Assembly: GCA_903840435.1 (NCBI GenBank)
Contig: CAIMFV010000028.1
Location: 36,476-100,475, forward strand
DNA from: an uncultured Caulobacterales bacterium
GTDB taxonomy: Bacteria > Pseudomonadota > Alphaproteobacteria > Caulobacterales > Caulobacteraceae
DNA length: 64,000 nucleotides
Reading direction: 5' to 3'
Shown here: positions 16,167-26,221 of the stretch, in pieces
Position numbering within the stretch: position 1 is the stretch's first letter
Layout: each line of letters starts with the position of its first letter
Position numbers and translations under genes: made by a program
The notes under the pieces: generated by a model
Database searches by the model: none
Told to the model about the DNA's origin: nothing
The model's input: only the letters and a program-made list of their open reading frames with translations

Positions 16167-17747
16167 TTACTTTTGCCCATGTTCGTCCAGGCCGTGGGCC
16201 ACCGCTTCCATCTCGGTCGGCAGGCCATCTTCCTCGTGCGGCCCAAGCCCGAGACCGAGGCGCGAATGGCTGAGGCCGTAGCCAAAATAAATCAGGGCGC
16301 CGAGGCTCAGATAGCCGGTCAACAGATAGGCCGGGATCGGGTCGCCATGCAGCGCTTTGAAGACGATATCAATCAACAGCGGCCCGACCATGACCAGCGA
16401 CATAATAACGCCCAAGACCGGGACAAAGACACCAAACGGTGCGGTGAAGGGGCGGTGCAGGTCTGGCCGAGTGGAGCGCAGCCACAAGACGCTGATGCAG
16501 ACAATTGCAAAGGCGACGCCGGTTCCGAGGCTGACCAGATCGCCAAGAATTTCGATGGGCAGCATGGCCGCGGCGGTGGCAATCAAAAGACCGAGAATGA
16601 TCGTCCCGATCCAAGGTGTGCGAAAGCCCGTATGCAGCTTAGCGAAGAAGCGCGGCAACAGCCCGTCTCGCGCCATGGCGTAAAAGACCCGGCTCTGTCC
16701 ATAGGTCAGGATGAGCATGACCGAGGAGAGGCCAGCCACTGCGCCGAGCTTGATCAGAATGGCGAACCAAGGAACGCCCATCCGGTCAACCGCCAGAGCG
16801 ATTGGAGCGGCAACACCCAATTGCCGGAAAGGCACGATGCCAGTCAGGATGGCGGAAACGAGGATGTAAAGGATCGTGCAGACCACCAATGAGCCGAGAA
16901 TACCGATCGGCATGTCACGGGCCGGGTTTTTGGCTTCACCGGCGGCGGTCGATACGGCTTCGAACCCAACATAGGCAAAAAAGATCACCGAGGCGGCGCG
17001 GAAAATTCCAGGAATTCCATAGGTGAAGCCGCCCTCGTTTGGCGGAATGAAGGGGTGCCAATTGGCGGGCTTCACAAAAAAGGCGCCCATGCCGATGAAG
17101 AGCAGGAGGACGCCAACCTTGATGATGACGATGACATTATTGACGTTGGCCGATTCAGAAACCCCGATCACGAGAAGCGAGGTGACGGCCAAAATACCCA
17201 AGGCGCCGAGCAGGTTAAGGCCATGGCCTGCAGAAAAGATCAGTCCATGGTCGCCCTGGGTGGCCTGGATGAACGAGGTGGTCAGGTGGGCGGGGATAAC
17301 GAGGCCGAAATTGGCGAGGAGGCTTGTGACGCTTCCCGACCATCCGGCGGCGACGGTAGAGGCCGCCACGCCATATTCGAGCACCAAGAGCCAGCCCATC
17401 ACCCATGCGAACACTTCGCCAAGGATGGTGTAGCTATAGGTATAGGCCGAGCCTGCGACCGGCATGGTGGACGCAAGCTCCGCATAGCACAGCCCGGCAA
17501 AGGCACAGGCGAGACCCGCGACCACAAAGGATAGGAGCACGGCCGGACCGGCGAAATGGGCAGCGGCGCTGCCGGTCATGACATAGATGCCTGCGCCGAT
17601 AATGCAGCCAATGCCAAACAGAACCAGATTGACCGCACCGAGCGAGCGTTTCAGATGTTGGCCTGCGGCTTCCTTCTGGACCTGGGCGATGGACTTCTTC
17701 ATCAAAAGTCGGTGGCCGGGCTGACGGGCGGCTGTTTCGGTCATCAT
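16167..17747 (-). CDS. APC-family amino-acid permease (cationic amino acid type)
   Basis: The protein has 526 residues with about 12-14 membrane segments. LKRSLGAVNLVLFGIGCIIG opens the first transporter helix, and GAGIYVMTG is the unwound substrate-binding segment of APC transporters. The helix-6 region FFAYVGFEAVSTAAGEAKNP is characteristic of the CAT/YfnA subfamily, which imports branched or cationic amino acids. Two consecutive ATGs (17747 and 17744) are possible starts; GGGGGA precedes both. It is divergent from hrpB. Confidence 0.88.
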   Translation of the reverse strand: MMTETAARQPGHRLLMKKSIAQVQKEAAGQHLKRSLGAVNLVLFGIGCIIGAGIYVMTGSAAAHFAGPAVLLSFVVAGLACAFAGLCYAELASTMPVAGSAYTYSYTILGEVFAWVMGWLLVLEYGVAASTVAAGWSGSVTSLLANFGLVIPAHLTTSFIQATQGDHGLIFSAGHGLNLLGALGILAVTSLLVIGVSESANVNNVIVIIKVGVLLLFIGMGAFFVKPANWHPFIPPNEGGFTYGIPGIFRAASVIFFAYVGFEAVSTAAGEAKNPARDMPIGILGSLVVCTILYILVSAILTGIVPFRQLGVAAPIALAVDRMGVPWFAILIKLGAVAGLSSVMLILTYGQSRVFYAMARDGLLPRFFAKLHTGFRTPWIGTIILGLLIATAAAMLPIEILGDLVSLGTGVAFAIVCISVLWLRSTRPDLHRPFTAPFGVFVPVLGVIMSLVMVGPLLIDIVFKALHGDPIPAYLLTGYLSLGALIYFGYGLSHSRLGLGLGPHEEDGLPTEMEAVAHGLDEHGQK

Positions 17748-17881
17748 TTCCCCCTGGGTGCGCGACAGTGCGGACCCTATGGCATGTTTGCGCTACTGTT
17801 AGAGTTAGGCGCGGCGAGACGCAACGCCTGAGCGTTCACGAAGCAGTCACAGACCGCTCGGTTTGGAAGGGACACCTCCAT

Positions 17882-20371
17882 TTGCTGCCAATAGAGCCGA
17901 TCCTGCCGCTTTTGAAGGCGGAGTTGGCCACGTCAGGTCTGGTCATTGTCGTCGCACCGCCGGGGGCGGGGAAGTCGACCCGTCTGCCGCTTGCCCTTTT
18001 GGAGGGTCCGGATGGCCTCAGCGGCAAGATTATCCTTTTAGAACCCCGGCGCATTGCCGCGCGCGCGGTGGCGGAGCGCATGGCCCTGGCCCTCGGCGAG
18101 ACGGTGGGGGAGACTGTCGGTCTAAGAGTGCGATATGAGACCCGCGTCTCGGCCAAGACCCGCATCGAGGTGGTCACCGAAGGCGTCTTCAGTCGCATGA
18201 TCCTCGCAGACCCCGCCTTGGAGGGCGTCGAGGCGGTCCTGTTTGATGAGTTTCACGAGCGTAGTCTTGATGCCGACCTGGGGCTCGCCTTCGCCCTCGA
18301 TAGTCGGCGGCATTTGCGCGAGGATCTCAAACTTGGCCTCTTGTCGGCGACGCTCGACGCAGCGCGACTGGCCGAGGCCCTGGGCGGGTGGTCGGTGATT
18401 GAGAGCGAGGGGCGAAGCTTCCCCGTCGAGACCCGTTATCTTGGCTTTGATCCGGTCCAGCCCTTGGACGAGCAAATGGCGCGGGCGGTGCGGCGCGCCT
18501 TAAGCTTTGGCGAGGGCTCGGTCTTGGCCTTTCTCCCCGGCCAGGCAGAAATCCTGCGCACGCTCCAGCGTCTGCAGGACCAGCCCTTACCTGAAAATAC
18601 GCAAGTCTGGCCGCTCTATGGTGCCTTGCCGGCGCGGGATCAGGATCTGGCCTTGCAAGCACCGGCACCTGGGCAGCGTAAAGTGGTGCTGGCCACCGCA
18701 ATTGCTGAAACCAGCCTGACCTTGGAGGGGGTGCGGGCGGTGGTTGATTGCGGGCTCGCCCGGCGTCCGAGGTATGACCCCGCCACCGGTCTTTCGCGAT
18801 TGACGACCGAAAGGGTCAGTCGCGCCAGTGCGGACCAAAGGCGGGGGCGGGCCGGGCGAACCGCCCCTGGTATCTGCTTTCGCTTGTGGGACGAGGCCCA
18901 GACCCGCGCCCTTATCGCAGCGGATCGACCGGAAATTCTTGAAGCCGATCTCGCCGCCGTCGCTCTGCAAATGAGTGCCTGGGGCGTTCGCGATCCCGCC
19001 GAGCTAATTTTGATCGACCCGCCGCCGCGCGCCGCCTTTCAAGAGGCTCGCGCCCTGTTACAGCGCTTGGGAGCCCTGTCAGATCGGGGCGACCTCACCG
19101 AACATGGTCGCCTTTTGACCGCCTTACCCTTGCCGCCGCGCTTGGCGGATATGGTGGTTCGGGCCGCCGCCGCCGGACGGGCGCGCGACGGGGCCCATTT
19201 GGCGGCAATCATCGCCGAGCGGGGTCTTGGTGGGGCCACGACCGATCTTGCCACGCGCCTTGGCCGGGCGCGGCAAGAGGGCGGCGGCCGTGCGCGCGAC
19301 GCCTTGGCCGCAGCGATGCGCTGGATCAGAGCCCTACCCAATGACGTGGCAAACTCGAAAACTCCCCTGTCTGAAACTCCCCCGTCTGAAACTCCCCTGT
19401 CTGACGCCATGCTCGTCGCCCACGCCTTCCCTGAACGGGTCGCCCAGGCGAGACCGGGAACCGCAGGCGGCTTTAAACTTGCCAATGGCCGAGGCGCGCA
19501 GCTTGACCCGGCCGACCCCTTATCCAAGGCGCCCTATCTCGCCGTGGCGGATGTGGCGGGGGGCACGGGCCGGGTCGACCGCATCTTGTCGGCCCTGCCC
19601 TTGGACCTTGAAGACCTGAAGCGCACATTTGCAAGCGAGCTTCGTCACGAGCAGAGCTTGGATGTCGAGGCGGGCGGGACGCCACGGGTCTGGTCGCGGG
19701 TCTGGTTCGGTGAGCTTTGTTTGGAAGAGCGCAGGCTAGAAGCCCCGGCAAAAGACGTGGTGGGCGAAGCCCTATTGGCCTTTGTCAAAACGGAGGGCTT
19801 AGCGCGTCTGCCCTGGCCCCCCGCCGCCCACAGGTTACGCGCGCGCGCCACCTTCCTGCACGCGCAAGGCGTCGAGACCGCCCCTGACCTGAGCGACGAA
19901 GCCCTCTTGGCCGAGGCGCACCTCTGGCTCTTGCCCCTTCTGGCGGAAGCCGGGCGCTTGGATCGGCTGCGGCCCGAGACCTTGGCGGAAGGCTTGCGAA
20001 ATCTCTGTGGTTGGACGGATCTTCAGCTTTTGGATCGCCTGGCGCCCGACACCTTCCAACCGCCAGCGGGCGGACCTGTTCCGATTGACTATAGCGCCGA
20101 GGGGGGACCCAGAGCCGAGGTGAGGGTGCAGGCCCTGTTTGGGCTTGGCGTTCATCCAACGGTTTTGGAAGGCCGCATGCCCTTGACCCTGGCGCTCACC
20201 TCGCCCGCCCATCGGCCCATCCAGGTGACGAAAGACCTTGTCGGCTTTTGGCGTGGCAGTTGGAAGGCGGTGCGCACCGACATGAAGGGCCGTTACCCCA
20301 AGCACCCTTGGCCGGAGGACCCCCTGATGGCTGAGCCGACGATGAGGGCCAAACCGCGCAGGCCCGACTAA
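17882..20371 (+). CDS. hrpB: ATP-dependent helicase HrpB
   Basis: The TTG at 17882 gives 829 residues starting LLPIEPILPLL, the usual HrpB N-terminus, with GGAAGGG about 9 bases upstream. An ATG at 17768 would add 38 unrelated-looking residues. Motifs in order: Walker A APPGAGKSTRLP, DEFHERS (DEAH-like box), SATLD, LPGQAEI, and QRRGRAGRTAPG (motif VI), then the HrpB C-terminal domain. It is a DExH-type helicase of poorly known role. An in-frame triplicated 15-bp repeat lies at residues 494-508. Confidence 0.9.
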   Translation: MLPIEPILPLLKAELATSGLVIVVAPPGAGKSTRLPLALLEGPDGLSGKIILLEPRRIAARAVAERMALALGETVGETVGLRVRYETRVSAKTRIEVVTEGVFSRMILADPALEGVEAVLFDEFHERSLDADLGLAFALDSRRHLREDLKLGLLSATLDAARLAEALGGWSVIESEGRSFPVETRYLGFDPVQPLDEQMARAVRRALSFGEGSVLAFLPGQAEILRTLQRLQDQPLPENTQVWPLYGALPARDQDLALQAPAPGQRKVVLATAIAETSLTLEGVRAVVDCGLARRPRYDPATGLSRLTTERVSRASADQRRGRAGRTAPGICFRLWDEAQTRALIAADRPEILEADLAAVALQMSAWGVRDPAELILIDPPPRAAFQEARALLQRLGALSDRGDLTEHGRLLTALPLPPRLADMVVRAAAAGRARDGAHLAAIIAERGLGGATTDLATRLGRARQEGGGRARDALAAAMRWIRALPNDVANSKTPLSETPPSETPLSDAMLVAHAFPERVAQARPGTAGGFKLANGRGAQLDPADPLSKAPYLAVADVAGGTGRVDRILSALPLDLEDLKRTFASELRHEQSLDVEAGGTPRVWSRVWFGELCLEERRLEAPAKDVVGEALLAFVKTEGLARLPWPPAAHRLRARATFLHAQGVETAPDLSDEALLAEAHLWLLPLLAEAGRLDRLRPETLAEGLRNLCGWTDLQLLDRLAPDTFQPPAGGPVPIDYSAEGGPRAEVRVQALFGLGVHPTVLEGRMPLTLALTSPAHRPIQVTKDLVGFWRGSWKAVRTDMKGRYPKHPWPEDPLMAEPTMRAKPRRPD
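19361..19405 (+). repeat. Three 15-bp tandem repeats inside hrpB
   Basis: Copies at 19361-19375, 19376-19390 and 19391-19405 differ by one or two bases and encode TPLSE, TPPSE and TPLSD. The reading frame is kept. They fall in the linker between the helicase core and the C-terminal domain. Confidence 0.9.
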
Positions 20372-20381
20372 TTGGGCGTGA

Positions 20382-21179
20382 TTAGGTGATGGCGTAGATC
20401 ATCACGCCGGTGGCGACGGCGAGGTTCAGGCTATCTGCGCGCCCGCGCATGGGAATCTTCACCGTCACATCGCAAAGGCGGGCAATTTCTGGCGAAAGAC
20501 CTTGCTGCTCATTGCCCATGACGATCAGATTGGGCGCGCGATAGGGCGCAGCGCGGAAATCGTCGGTTGCTGTCAGGAGCGTGCCGATAACAGCACCCGG
20601 CCAACCGGCGCGCCAGGCGGCAAACTCGGCTTCCGAAACCCGAAACAGCGGCACGGCGAAGATTGAGCCCATGGTGGCGCGTACCGCCTCAACGGAAAAG
20701 GGATCGCAGCACTCCCCCACCAGGATGACGCCACCGCATCCGGCGGAATCGGCTGTGCGGATAATGGTTCCGAGGTTTCCGGGATCGCGCACAGCGTTCA
20801 ATGCCACCCAACAGGCGGCAGCATTGGTGTTCAGGCTGTCCAGAGGTTGGATGGCCTGATCGAAAATCGAAATCACCGTCTGAGGATTATCGCGACGCGA
20901 AATTTTCTCGAGAATGTCGCGGGTCACCTCGACAACTTCACCGCCGCGCTCGGCGGTTAGCCGTGCAATGCGGACGAGCACCGGATGCTGCCGCGCATCG
21001 GGGCCAAACATCAAAACCTTGGGCCTAAATCCTAGATCCACCGCCTCGGTGACGATTTTCAAGCCCTCAGCCAGGAAGGTTCCCGACTCCTCGCGCGCTT
21101 TGCGTAAGTGCAGCCCACGCGCCGCCTTGACCAGCGGATTAGTCAGCGACGTCACCTGTTTGACCGCAACCCCGTCCAT
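20382..21179 (-). CDS. TrmH/SpoU-family RNA 2'-O-methyltransferase
   Basis: The ATG at 21179, overlapping the upstream stop as TGATG, gives 265 residues. The N-terminal substrate-binding part begins VTSLTNPLVKAARGL. The SPOUT knot shows motif 1 NAVRDPGNLGTIIRTAD, motif 2 VMGNEQQGLS and motif 3 IPMRGRADSLNLAVA. Such enzymes methylate ribose in tRNA or 23S rRNA using SAM; the target nucleotide cannot be told. It is coupled to a second methyltransferase gene, so both probably act on RNA. Confidence 0.88.
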   Translation of the reverse strand: MDGVAVKQVTSLTNPLVKAARGLHLRKAREESGTFLAEGLKIVTEAVDLGFRPKVLMFGPDARQHPVLVRIARLTAERGGEVVEVTRDILEKISRRDNPQTVISIFDQAIQPLDSLNTNAAACWVALNAVRDPGNLGTIIRTADSAGCGGVILVGECCDPFSVEAVRATMGSIFAVPLFRVSEAEFAAWRAGWPGAVIGTLLTATDDFRAAPYRAPNLIVMGNEQQGLSPEIARLCDVTVKIPMRGRADSLNLAVATGVMIYAIT

Positions 21180-22189
21180 CAGCCTAGCGCCCGCCGCCAT
21201 CTGGCAAAGAAGGAGAGGCCAAAGGCGCGGCAAGGGTCGCCAGCCTCTTCTGCCAAGGCCAATTCGCCATAGTCGATCCCACCACCTCGACCCGCCAATT
21301 TTTCGGCCAAAAGGTGGGCAAGGGACAGGCCCGAAACCCTTGCTGCATAGGCGTTGACGATCAAAAATTCGGCCCGGTCGGACAGGAGCTTGGCACAGGT
21401 ATCGACAAGCTCCGGCAGGTCTTCGGCCAAGCGCCAGACCTCCCCGCCAGGGCCGCGACCATATTTTGGCGGGTCAAGGATAATGCCATCATAAAAAGAG
21501 CCGCGCTTCAGTTCGCGGCTGGCATAGCGCCGCGCGTCTTCGCACATCCAGCGGATCGGCGCAGCGCTGAGCCCCGACAGGTCGGCATTCTCGCGGGCAT
21601 AGCCGACCGATTTTTTTGATGCGTCGAGGTGGGTGACGTGCGCGCCCGCTGCCGCGCAGACCAAGCTTGCGACACCGGTATAGCCAAAAAGATTGAGCAC
21701 CCGGAACGGACGATTTTCGGCCGCGGCCTGCGCCGCCTGGATCGAAACCGTGTCACGCAGAAAGGCCCAATTCGCTGCCTGTTCAGGAAAAAATGCCAGG
21801 TGTCGAAATGGCGTTAGCCGGGCGCGGAAGCGCACCTTGTCCCAACCGAGCGTCCAGGCCTCTGGCGGTGCGCGCCCGTCGATTTTCCAGCGTCCGTCAT
21901 CTTCCTCGTCAGTGGGATCAAAGCGTGCTTGAGCCTGGCGCCAAACAGCTTCGGCGTGACGCGGCTGCCACCAGGCCTGCGGTTCGGGTCGGATGACTTG
22001 CACCTGGCCATAGCGTTCGAGCTTCAAACCGCCGCCGGAATCGATCAGGCCATAGTCCGACCAGGCTTCGGTGGTCAGAAGCGTTGGCGAGGGGGCGAGG
22101 TTTGGGTTCGGAAGGGGCACGGCGCGACTTAAGCCAGACAGGTTGGGTTCGTCCAGGGGCCAAGGGTCGTCTTTCGCCGCGACCTTCAT
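21179..22189 (-). CDS. Class I SAM-dependent methyltransferase (RlmI/RlmK-like)
   Basis: The protein has 336 residues. The SAM-binding motif VLNLFGYTGVASLVCAAAGA is near residue 165, with the acidic end LDAS of strand 2. The catalytic-loop motif IILDPPKYGRGPGG is near residue 245. This pattern is shared by rRNA cytosine-5 and related methyltransferases, though a PUA domain is not apparent in the N-terminus. It is divergent from the TetR gene and coupled to the TrmH-like gene. Confidence 0.82.
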   Translation of the reverse strand: MKVAAKDDPWPLDEPNLSGLSRAVPLPNPNLAPSPTLLTTEAWSDYGLIDSGGGLKLERYGQVQVIRPEPQAWWQPRHAEAVWRQAQARFDPTDEEDDGRWKIDGRAPPEAWTLGWDKVRFRARLTPFRHLAFFPEQAANWAFLRDTVSIQAAQAAAENRPFRVLNLFGYTGVASLVCAAAGAHVTHLDASKKSVGYARENADLSGLSAAPIRWMCEDARRYASRELKRGSFYDGIILDPPKYGRGPGGEVWRLAEDLPELVDTCAKLLSDRAEFLIVNAYAARVSGLSLAHLLAEKLAGRGGGIDYGELALAEEAGDPCRAFGLSFFARWRRALG

Positions 22190-22252
22190 CTAAGTGACAC
22201 AACCATGCTAGGACAGGTCGACCAGCAATGGGAGCCTCGAGGGAGAGCGGGC

Positions 22253-22888
22253 GTGAGCGTGACGGAACTGCGGGCGACGGGGAGGTCGCAGCGGAAGGCA
22301 AAGGGCGACGGCCATCTCCGGCGGGCGGAGATCTTGGCCGCTGCCGAGCGCATTTTTGTCGAGTGCGGCTATGAGGGCGCGACGATCCGTCGGATTGCCG
22401 AAGATGTCGGTGTCTCATCCACAGCGCTCTACATGCATTTTCGCGACAAGAGCGAAATTCTGGTGGAAATCTGTTCGGAAGCCTTTTCGCAGCTAATCGC
22501 CTCGAATGCGCGCTTGGCTTTGGCCGACATGGACCCAGTGGAGCGGGTGCGCGCCATGCTCGAAGCCTATATTGCCTTTGGCTTTGATAATCCCAATGCC
22601 TACCAACTCCTGTTCTGTCCCTCGACAGCGGAGATACCCCCCGACAAGCAAGAAATCTTAAATGGCCTTGGCGCCCAGTGTTATGCGCTCTTTTCCGACG
22701 CCGTGGCCCAAATTCAGGCGGCGGGCCGCTTGCGGGCCGAGGATCACGACGCAGCGGCGCAAGTGTTGTGGAGCGGGCCCCACGGCCTTGTTTCCCTGAT
22801 GATCCTACGGTCCAGCTTCGAATGGGCCGACCGGAAGCGCCTGATTTCATTGATGCTCGACGGCCTATTTCGCGGCTTGGTGAAATGA
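22253..22888 (+). CDS. TetR/AcrR-family transcriptional regulator
   Basis: The GTG at 22253 has GAGGGAG 7 bases upstream and gives 211 residues; an ATG at 22205 lacks a site. The N-terminal helix-turn-helix reads ILAAAERIFVECGYEGATIRRIAEDVGVSSTALYMHFRDK, here seen as separate blocks. The C-terminal part (WSGPHGLVSLMI) matches the TetR_C_33 type. It probably represses its own operon: it overlaps the downstream dehydratase by 4 bases. The inducer is unknown. Confidence 0.88.
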   Translation: MSVTELRATGRSQRKAKGDGHLRRAEILAAAERIFVECGYEGATIRRIAEDVGVSSTALYMHFRDKSEILVEICSEAFSQLIASNARLALADMDPVERVRAMLEAYIAFGFDNPNAYQLLFCPSTAEIPPDKQEILNGLGAQCYALFSDAVAQIQAAGRLRAEDHDAAAQVLWSGPHGLVSLMILRSSFEWADRKRLISLMLDGLFRGLVK

Positions 22889-23889
22889 GCGGGGCGGGGG
22901 TCGCGGCGGTGCCTGAGCGCTTCAGCTTGCAACGGATCGAAGACGCGGCGGCGCGGCTTTTGGGCTTTGCGGTCACGACGCCATTGCTGTGCCATGAAGC
23001 CCTTGACGCCCGCGCTGGCGGGAAGCTGTGGGTCAAGGCGGAATGCTTGCAACGGACCGGCTCGTTCAAATTTCGCGGTGCCTATAATCGCCTCTCGCGC
23101 CTGACCGAGGCACAAAAGCGCTGCGGCGTGGTCGCCTTTTCGTCTGGCAACCATGCCCAAGGCGTGGCGGCGGCGGCAAAGCTTGTCGGCTGCCCCGCGG
23201 TCATTGTCATGCCAAGCGACGCGCCCCGCCTGAAGGTCGAACAGACCAGGGCCTATGGCGCGGAGGTCGTCTTGTATGATCGGGTCCACGAGGACCGCGA
23301 AGCCATTGGGGCGGCGCTCGCCAAGGATCGTGGCGCCGTCTTGGTCCCGCCCTTTGATGATCTCGACGTCATGGCAGGCCAGGGGACGGCGGGCCTTGAG
23401 CTCGTCACCCAAGCCAAAGCCGTCGGCGCGCATCTCGATGTTGTGTCTGCCAATGCCTCGGGTGGGGGATTGATGGCGGGCGTGGCGACGGCGGTGCGGG
23501 CCCTGTCGCCTGCGACCCGCATCGTCATTGCCGAGCCGCGTGGCTTTGATGACTTTGATCTTAGTCTCAAGGCGGGGAAGCGGGTTGCCCATAAGGGCGC
23601 AGCCACGACGCTTTGTGATGCGCTCATGGCGCCCATGCCCGGTGTCTTGACCTTTCCCGTCCTCCAAGGCCTGGGCGCCAGCGCCGTTTGCGCCAGCGAT
23701 GACGAGGTCTTGGAGGCGATGGCATTCGCCTTTCGCTATTTGAAGATTGTTGTCGAGCCCGGGGGGGCGGTGGCGCTGGCGGCGGCGCTGGCGGGCCGCC
23801 TTCAACTGAATGGCGGGACCGGTGCGGTCATCGCCACGGGCGGCAATGTCGATCCGGAAGTCTTTCGCCGCGCTCTGGAGCGCATCTAG
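22885..23889 (+). CDS. Threonine/serine dehydratase (PLP fold type II)
   Basis: The ATG at 22885 overlaps the TetR stop (ATGA) and gives 334 residues. The PLP lysine is Lys62 in SFKFRGA. Other family blocks are VAFSSGNHAQGVA, which binds the substrate carboxylate, and the glycine loop near SGGGLMAG; GGNVD sits at the end. Length is that of the catabolic or racemase-like enzymes without an ACT domain. It deaminates threonine or serine to 2-oxo acids, or may racemise serine. The binding-loop Gly is preceded by NASGGG, with Ala where many have Val/Gly. Confidence 0.87.
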   Translation: MSGAGVAAVPERFSLQRIEDAAARLLGFAVTTPLLCHEALDARAGGKLWVKAECLQRTGSFKFRGAYNRLSRLTEAQKRCGVVAFSSGNHAQGVAAAAKLVGCPAVIVMPSDAPRLKVEQTRAYGAEVVLYDRVHEDREAIGAALAKDRGAVLVPPFDDLDVMAGQGTAGLELVTQAKAVGAHLDVVSANASGGGLMAGVATAVRALSPATRIVIAEPRGFDDFDLSLKAGKRVAHKGAATTLCDALMAPMPGVLTFPVLQGLGASAVCASDDEVLEAMAFAFRYLKIVVEPGGAVALAAALAGRLQLNGGTGAVIATGGNVDPEVFRRALERI

Positions 23890-23925
23890 GACGTCGCAGC
23901 AATCGGCCAATCCCCTGAGGTCGGC

Positions 23926-26169
23926 TCAATGCGCCCCGCCGAGGCTTTGCAGAAGCGAATCGATCGAGGTCGGCGCTTGGACCGGTGCGCCGCGCTTCAG
24001 GTCTTCGGCGATGGTCAGCGGTGCGGTCCCGCCATGTAGTCGCGCCCGATAGACGGCGGTGTTTTCCATCACCCGCATGACATAGGCCCGTGTCTCGGTG
24101 AACGGGATGCACTCGATAAAGTCGAGGGGATCAATGGCCCCGCCCCGTGGATCCCCACAGCCATTGATCCAGTCGGCTGGCCGTCCCGGTCCGGCATTAT
24201 AGGCCGCTGCCGCCATGATATAGGACCCACCAAAGCGGGTGACGAGGCTGCCAAGATAGACCCCGCCAAGCCGCATATTATAGTCGGGCTCATCGAGCAG
24301 CAGGGGCGAATAGTGCAGGTTCATGTGTCGGGCGAGACCCTGGGCAGTCGCTGGCATCAGTTGCATCAAGCCGCGCGCCCCAACGCTTGAGCGCGCGCGC
24401 GGCTCAAAGCTGCTTTCTTGCCGGGTGATGGCGAGCATGAAGGCGGGCTCGGCGGCGCCGGGGGGTTGGGGGGTGTCGCGGACAGGATAGGCCCGCTCCG
24501 GCAGGATCAGCCCGTGGGTATTTCCCGCCCGCGCCACGCGCAGCGCCAATTCCTGATCGCCCTTCTGCCGGGCTAAATCAACCAGCAGGACCAGTTCCCC
24601 AGGGCTCGCCACCAGATCGGCTTCGGCCAGGGCTATGCTGCGGAAGGCCTCGCGCTCGCCGATCTCGCCTAAACGATGCAGGGCTTGGGTGAGGTCGCGC
24701 CCCTCAAACATTTTGCGCTCAAGCGCGGTCGGCTCGGGGTCCTTGCCAAGCGCCACATCGCTGCGACCAGCGGCCTCGGCGCACAGAAGGCCGTAGAAGG
24801 TGGTGAGATAGGCGGAGCCCTTGGTATAGAAAGTCTTTGCCGCCGCCTCGTCACCCCGCGCCGCCGCCGCCCGACCGCGCCAGTAATAACCGCGCCCCAA
24901 ACCGATGGCCGACTGGGCTACGCCCAAAAGCGTGGCAAAGTGTTTGTCAGCCAGGACCGGGTTGTTCATCCGCTCCAGCGCCAGCCACCCGGCATAGAAT
25001 TCAGCCTCAACCAAGGCCGGTCCGGCCTTCAGGCCTGTGTCCGTAGCGGCCGCATAGGCGCCTTCGGTATCGCCTGCCCGAATCAAGCTCAGCATCAAGG
25101 CGCGTCGCTCCGACCAAATGAAGTCGGCGACATCGGCCTTGTCCGGCGTGTCAGCCGGAAAATTTTTCAGCATCTCAGCGGCGAGGGCGGTGAGATTTTT
25201 GCGGCGATAATACCGGGCCCGATCAAAGGCGAGGCCAGGGTCTAGCGACAGATCGTGAGACACCCGCATGACAAGTTCGGGCGCATCATTACGCTCGCCG
25301 CGCAAGGCGATCCGCGCTTCCGCCAAGGTGCGATGCTCAGCGTCAGTAAGCTCCATCATGGCCCGGGCTGCGGGCCCTTGCTGCGCATAGAGCAGCGTTT
25401 CCAGCCGCGCGGCATGGTCTTCGGCAGAAAGAAAACTGCCAAACCGGGAGAGGAGCCGATTTTGCGCCTCGACCTCAAAAATGTGTTCGCGCCAATAGTG
25501 GCGGATCAGATCCTTGGCCTGATCCGCATGGCCGAGGCTCTGATAAGCGGCGGCGAGCGCCATGGCGCCTTCCACCGTGTCAGGATCACGGCCAGCGAAC
25601 CAATCCATGACCGTCTGCGGGGACAAAGATGCGGCCTCAACCGCCTTTTCCGCGCCAAAGATCCGCCGCCAGCCTCTTGGCCAGCCTTCGAGATCATGCA
25701 GGGCAACGTTAAGACTGGTGAAATCGAGCCGGGTGGGCGCGCTATCGATTAACTGCCAGAGCGCGATTTTGCGGGCGATGGGGTCTTGCAGCCGCTCATT
25801 CAGCGCGCGCACCGTTTGCGCGTCGCCGCTGCGCGCCGCCCGCAGCGCATCGCGCAATAGGGCACCTTGGGATTGGGGCGCGAGCGTGGGCGGAGGTTGG
25901 GCTGCGTCCGGTACCGTCGTTTCCGGAGGCAGGGGTTCGGGCGGTTGGATCGTGTCCGCGCCGCCAAGCTGAGGCTCTGGCGGGGGCGGGGCAGGCTTGA
26001 CGTCCCCAGGGTTGGTGGGGTGGAGCACAGTATAGGGAATGGGATCGGCTTGGCAGGGTGCAACGACATTCCCCGCGCCGACGCCGAGCCAGACGAGGGT
26101 CGCTATGCCGAAACGCACATGCTTTTTGCTGAGCCGACGTCCCAAGTGACGCCTCTTACCTAATTCCAC
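23926..26169 (-). CDS. Soluble lytic murein transglycosylase (Slt-type)
   Basis: The GTG at 26169 has GAGGAG 5 bases upstream and gives 747 residues; another GTG at 26175 is too close to that site. After a membrane/signal segment at about 20-40 and a Pro-rich linker comes a long alpha-helical superhelical region. The C-terminal SLT domain reads ITRQESSFEPRARSSVGARG with the catalytic Glu, then LMQLMPATAQ and AAAYNAGPGRPADW. It degrades peptidoglycan to anhydro-muropeptides in the periplasm. It is divergent from dapA, another cell-wall gene. Confidence 0.9.
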   Translation of the reverse strand: MELGKRRHLGRRLSKKHVRFGIATLVWLGVGAGNVVAPCQADPIPYTVLHPTNPGDVKPAPPPPEPQLGGADTIQPPEPLPPETTVPDAAQPPPTLAPQSQGALLRDALRAARSGDAQTVRALNERLQDPIARKIALWQLIDSAPTRLDFTSLNVALHDLEGWPRGWRRIFGAEKAVEAASLSPQTVMDWFAGRDPDTVEGAMALAAAYQSLGHADQAKDLIRHYWREHIFEVEAQNRLLSRFGSFLSAEDHAARLETLLYAQQGPAARAMMELTDAEHRTLAEARIALRGERNDAPELVMRVSHDLSLDPGLAFDRARYYRRKNLTALAAEMLKNFPADTPDKADVADFIWSERRALMLSLIRAGDTEGAYAAATDTGLKAGPALVEAEFYAGWLALERMNNPVLADKHFATLLGVAQSAIGLGRGYYWRGRAAAARGDEAAAKTFYTKGSAYLTTFYGLLCAEAAGRSDVALGKDPEPTALERKMFEGRDLTQALHRLGEIGEREAFRSIALAEADLVASPGELVLLVDLARQKGDQELALRVARAGNTHGLILPERAYPVRDTPQPPGAAEPAFMLAITRQESSFEPRARSSVGARGLMQLMPATAQGLARHMNLHYSPLLLDEPDYNMRLGGVYLGSLVTRFGGSYIMAAAAYNAGPGRPADWINGCGDPRGGAIDPLDFIECIPFTETRAYVMRVMENTAVYRARLHGGTAPLTIAEDLKRGAPVQAPTSIDSLLQSLGGAH

Positions 26170-26221
26170 CTGCACTCCTCGGCGCGCGCGCCGCCTTCCT
26201 TATATCCGTCACCTCGAGGGT

